Positions 7,923 through 9,430 of a stretch of DNA of 9,430 nt are shown here, in pieces (within the stretch, counting starts at the first letter, position 1; every line of letters starts with the position of its first letter). The DNA comes from Deltaproteobacteria bacterium (GTDB lineage Bacteria > Desulfobacterota > JADFXK01), in the NCBI GenBank assembly GCA_015233285.1, contig JADFYA010000114.1, positions 1 through 9,430 on the forward strand, read 5' to 3'. The notes beneath the pieces are model-generated. The model ran no database searches. It was not told the origin of the DNA and was given only the letters and a program-made list of their open reading frames with translations. Made by a program: the position numbers and the translations under genes.

Positions 7923-8644
7923 TTGTAACTGATCAAAGTATCTATAGTATTTTTTGATGTGGAGAACCTGATCAATGATCGGGGCAGGGGCCTCAGGCGG
8001 GTGAAGATGATGTGGGCGGCCAGGTCGAAGAGAAGGGTGACCCGGTCGGCTAAATGTGAATCGGAGGTGGCCGCGATAGCCTCCTTTTGGGCGGCAATCT
8101 CGTCGTCGGGAGCTTTTACGGCTATGGAGGTATGACGGATACCCAGCCGGGCCAACCTCTCTTGGGTCATGGCGGCCAGGACCCCGCTGTGGGAGATGGG
8201 GGCATCAAAGTAGGCCAGTATCTCACCCGGCTGGATGGAATGAACGGCCTCGGCCAGGAGGGAAACGGCCTGTTCCGTCACGGGAGTCAAGGTGTGCCCG
8301 CCCCGGACCCCGGCGATGTCTCTGATCAGACCATCGTCAGCCCAAATCAACGTGACGCCGGTCAGGGCGCTCTCCAAGGTGATGACCACATTGTGGCCGT
8401 CAACGGCTAATATCCGGTCCTTGATCCGGTCAGGCGGCAACAGCTTATTCTTCCGGGCCTCGGCCTCAGCCGGATCATAGACACCCCGGTGAAGAACGTG
8501 CCGGCCCGCCGCGTCGAGATTGTATCTATTCCCCACCAGGGTCAGGGAGGCGGCCCGGGGATAGCCATGGGCCAGAAGGTACCGGAAATCTTCGGCCGCA
8601 CGCAGCAACACCGCCTCCGCCCGAGGGATATCCAGGACATTCAT
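7919..8644 (-). CDS. DUF434 / DUF5616 domain protein, possible PIN-like fold
   Basis: A 241-residue protein of unknown function. Residues about 10-65 match DUF434 as I recall it, with motifs AAEDFRYLL, GYPR and VGNRYNL followed by HRGVYD. Residues about 75-215 resemble the DUF5616 domain that usually follows: VDGHNV at 81-86, ADDG at 102-105, FDAPISHSG at 146-154, and TSDSHLAD at 193-200. The spread of acidic residues (Asp82, Asp103/104, Asp147, Asp180/181, Asp195, Asp200), with a DG-x-N motif at the end of the first strand, recalls PIN/NYN nucleases. That is my inference, not an established activity. There is no signal peptide or membrane segment, so it should be cytoplasmic. Its ATG shares one base with the stop of the upstream HD gene (TAATG); only a weak GGGA precedes it, so translation probably depends on coupling. 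The call as a conserved protein is firm; the function is open. Confidence 0.85.
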   Translation of the reverse strand: MNVLDIPRAEAVLLRAAEDFRYLLAHGYPRAASLTLVGNRYNLDAAGRHVLHRGVYDPAEAEARKNKLLPPDRIKDRILAVDGHNVVITLESALTGVTLIWADDGLIRDIAGVRGGHTLTPVTEQAVSLLAEAVHSIQPGEILAYFDAPISHSGVLAAMTQERLARLGIRHTSIAVKAPDDEIAAQKEAIAATSDSHLADRVTLLFDLAAHIIFTRLRPLPRSLIRFSTSKNTIDTLISYN

Positions 8645-9210
8645 TAGAGTCCCAACTGATCGCTGATTTCTTTCATGGCCTCGATGGACAACGCGGCGAA
8701 GTCGTCAACGGAGAACCCCAACTGCTCGCACAAGCGAATGTGGTCCCGGTTTACCCCCTGGGCGAAATGTTTTTCCTTCATCCGTTTGGTGACGGATTTG
8801 GGTTTGACCGAGGCCAGTTTCTTGTCGGGATAAACCAAGGCCGTGGCCGCGACCAGACCGGTGATGGTTTCGGCGCAGGTGATGGCCAGGTCGATGGGGG
8901 ACGTTCTGGTCAGGCCCAGGTTTTCAGCATTGTGGGCTCGGATGGCCGACTTGATCTCTTCGGACACGGGGTCGTCCAGGGCATCCAGGACGGCTGTCGT
9001 GATCAAGCCGTGGTTGGCCATGTCGTCCTTGGTTTCGTTGTAGTCTAAATCATGGAGCAACCCGGCCAGGCCCCAGGTGTCTACATCGTGGCCCAATTTG
9101 CCGGCCAGATGCCGCATAATGACTTCCGTGGCCAATGAATGCTTGACCAGCATGTCGCTTTTCAGGTGGTCTTGGATCAGTTGAAAGGCCTGCTCACGGG
9201 TAAAAGCCAT
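8644..9210 (-). CDS. HD-superfamily hydrolase, COG2316-like
   Basis: A 188-residue single-domain HD protein, probably a cytoplasmic metal-dependent phosphohydrolase. The metal-site signature is His24 (VKHSLA), His53-Asp54 (GLLHDLDY), His67 (ANHG) and His93 (RAHN). The next expected element, usually an Ala-Asp pair before LTGL, reads CAETITGL here, so Glu114 stands where Asp is normal. The C-terminal part (SVTKRMKEK, GVNRDHI, EAMKEISDQLGL) is conserved in the predicted-hydrolase family COG2316, whose substrate is not known to me; length is normal for that family. The ATG at 9210 has AGGAG nine bases upstream. The stop TAA overlaps the next start by one base, giving a two-gene unit with the DUF434 gene. 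Upstream lies a heptamer repeat region that would be the 5' region or promoter of this unit. Confidence 0.9.
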   Translation of the reverse strand: MAFTREQAFQLIQDHLKSDMLVKHSLATEVIMRHLAGKLGHDVDTWGLAGLLHDLDYNETKDDMANHGLITTAVLDALDDPVSEEIKSAIRAHNAENLGLTRTSPIDLAITCAETITGLVAATALVYPDKKLASVKPKSVTKRMKEKHFAQGVNRDHIRLCEQLGFSVDDFAALSIEAMKEISDQLGL

Positions 9211-9219
9211 TGGTCGTCA

Positions 9220-9224
9220 CTCCT
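9220..9224 (-). promoter_or_regulatory. Shine-Dalgarno site of the HD hydrolase gene
   Basis: On the minus strand AGGAG lies nine bases before the ATG at 9210, supporting that start. Confidence 0.7.
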
Positions 9225-9230
9225 GTGCGG

Positions 9231-9265
9231 GTTGCGTGTTCCGGGTTGCGAGTTCCGAGTTGCGG
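9231..9265 (+). repeat. Five tandem heptamers GTTSCNN
   Basis: Five consecutive 7-base units: GTTGCGT, GTTCCGG, GTTGCGA, GTTCCGA, GTTGCGG. Each keeps GTT, then G or C, then C. G and C alternate at the fourth position, giving a 14-base super-period. The array is in opposite orientation to the one at 9292-9354, so the two can pair. It lies just upstream of the HD gene's ribosome binding site. Confidence 0.8.
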
Positions 9266-9291
9266 GTCATTCATTGTTTCCCATAGATAAT

Positions 9292-9354
9292 CAGCAACAA
9301 GCAACCAGTAACCGGCAACCCGCAACCAGTAACATGTAACCAGCAACCGGCAAC
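9292..9354 (+). repeat. Nine tandem heptamers NNGYAAC
   Basis: Nine uninterrupted 7-base units: CAGCAAC, AAGCAAC, CAGTAAC, CGGCAAC, CCGCAAC, CAGTAAC, ATGTAAC, CAGCAAC, CGGCAAC. Every unit keeps G, then C or T, then AAC, while the first two bases vary. The units are close to the reverse complement of those at 9231-9265. A 26-base spacer of ordinary sequence separates the arrays, so the whole could fold as a long imperfect hairpin or cruciform. It is not a CRISPR array: units are too short and there are no spacers. Confidence 0.85.
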
Positions 9355-9360
9355 TTGAGA

Positions 9361-9430
9361 TTACGCCGCCTTGCGGGTTAGTTTTTTCAATCGGTTGATT
9401 CTGCGCCGAATGATATTGGACGCCTTTCTG
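9361..9430 (-). CDS. C-terminal end of an unidentified basic protein, cut by window edge
   Basis: Reading the minus strand in from the window edge, the frame ending in TAA at 9361-9363 encodes 22 residues rich in Arg and Lys, including NIIRRRINRLKKLTRKAA. The codons are unbroken and the tail looks like a nucleic-acid-binding or helical basic C-terminus, but the fragment is too short to name. It points the same way as the HD and DUF434 genes, 150 bases upstream of the HD start, with the repeat region in between. It could be a chance frame, though the composition argues for a real gene end. Confidence 0.5.
   Translation of the reverse strand, partial: RKASNIIRRRINRLKKLTRKAA

Noticed and set aside
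8087..8410. Gly-rich open frame of 107 codons on the plus strand
   Set aside because: It is the complement of the DUF434 gene, whose motifs are clear; the Gly richness comes from reversed Ala/Pro codons.
9231..9354. CRISPR array
   Set aside because: Repeat units are only seven bases with no spacers and no cas genes nearby.

Overview
The window looks like chromosome from a Gram-negative, probably deltaproteobacterial (Desulfobacterota-like) organism. This is inferred from the mix of an HtrA/Do protease, a very large soluble multi-PAS hybrid kinase, a COG2316-type HD hydrolase and a DUF434 protein. No rRNA, tRNA, transposase or CRISPR array is visible, and no marker gene fixes the taxonomy.

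Layout: (1) 1-1298, plus strand: the 3' part of a periplasmic HtrA/DegP-like serine protease with two PDZ domains; its signal peptide lies before the window. (2) 1299-1961: a 663-base gap. Its first part holds a compact unit made of a perfect -35 box, structured sequence and a strong intrinsic terminator, ending about 440 bases before the next start codon. That is the arrangement of a small non-coding RNA gene. A second TTGACA promoter at 1618 would give the kinase a leader of about 310 bases. (3) 1962-7859, plus strand: one 1965-residue cytoplasmic hybrid histidine kinase with nine PAS-like modules, one GAF, HisKA/HATPase, a receiver and a C-terminal Hpt. (4) 7919-9210, minus strand, convergent with the kinase: an HD-domain hydrolase and a DUF434/DUF5616 protein joined by a one-base TAATG overlap. 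(5) 9231-9354: two facing arrays of 7-base repeats. (6) 9361-9430: the last 22 codons of another minus-strand gene.

How they work together: the kinase should run an internal His-Asp-His relay (His1449, Asp1746, His1900) and pass phosphate to a response regulator that is not in this window. The HD and DUF434 genes are almost certainly co-translated; their substrate is unknown. The protease has no evident functional link to the kinase. The strongest candidates for something undescribed are the small RNA-like unit at 1348-1522, the inverted heptamer arrays, and the coupled HD / PIN-like pair.
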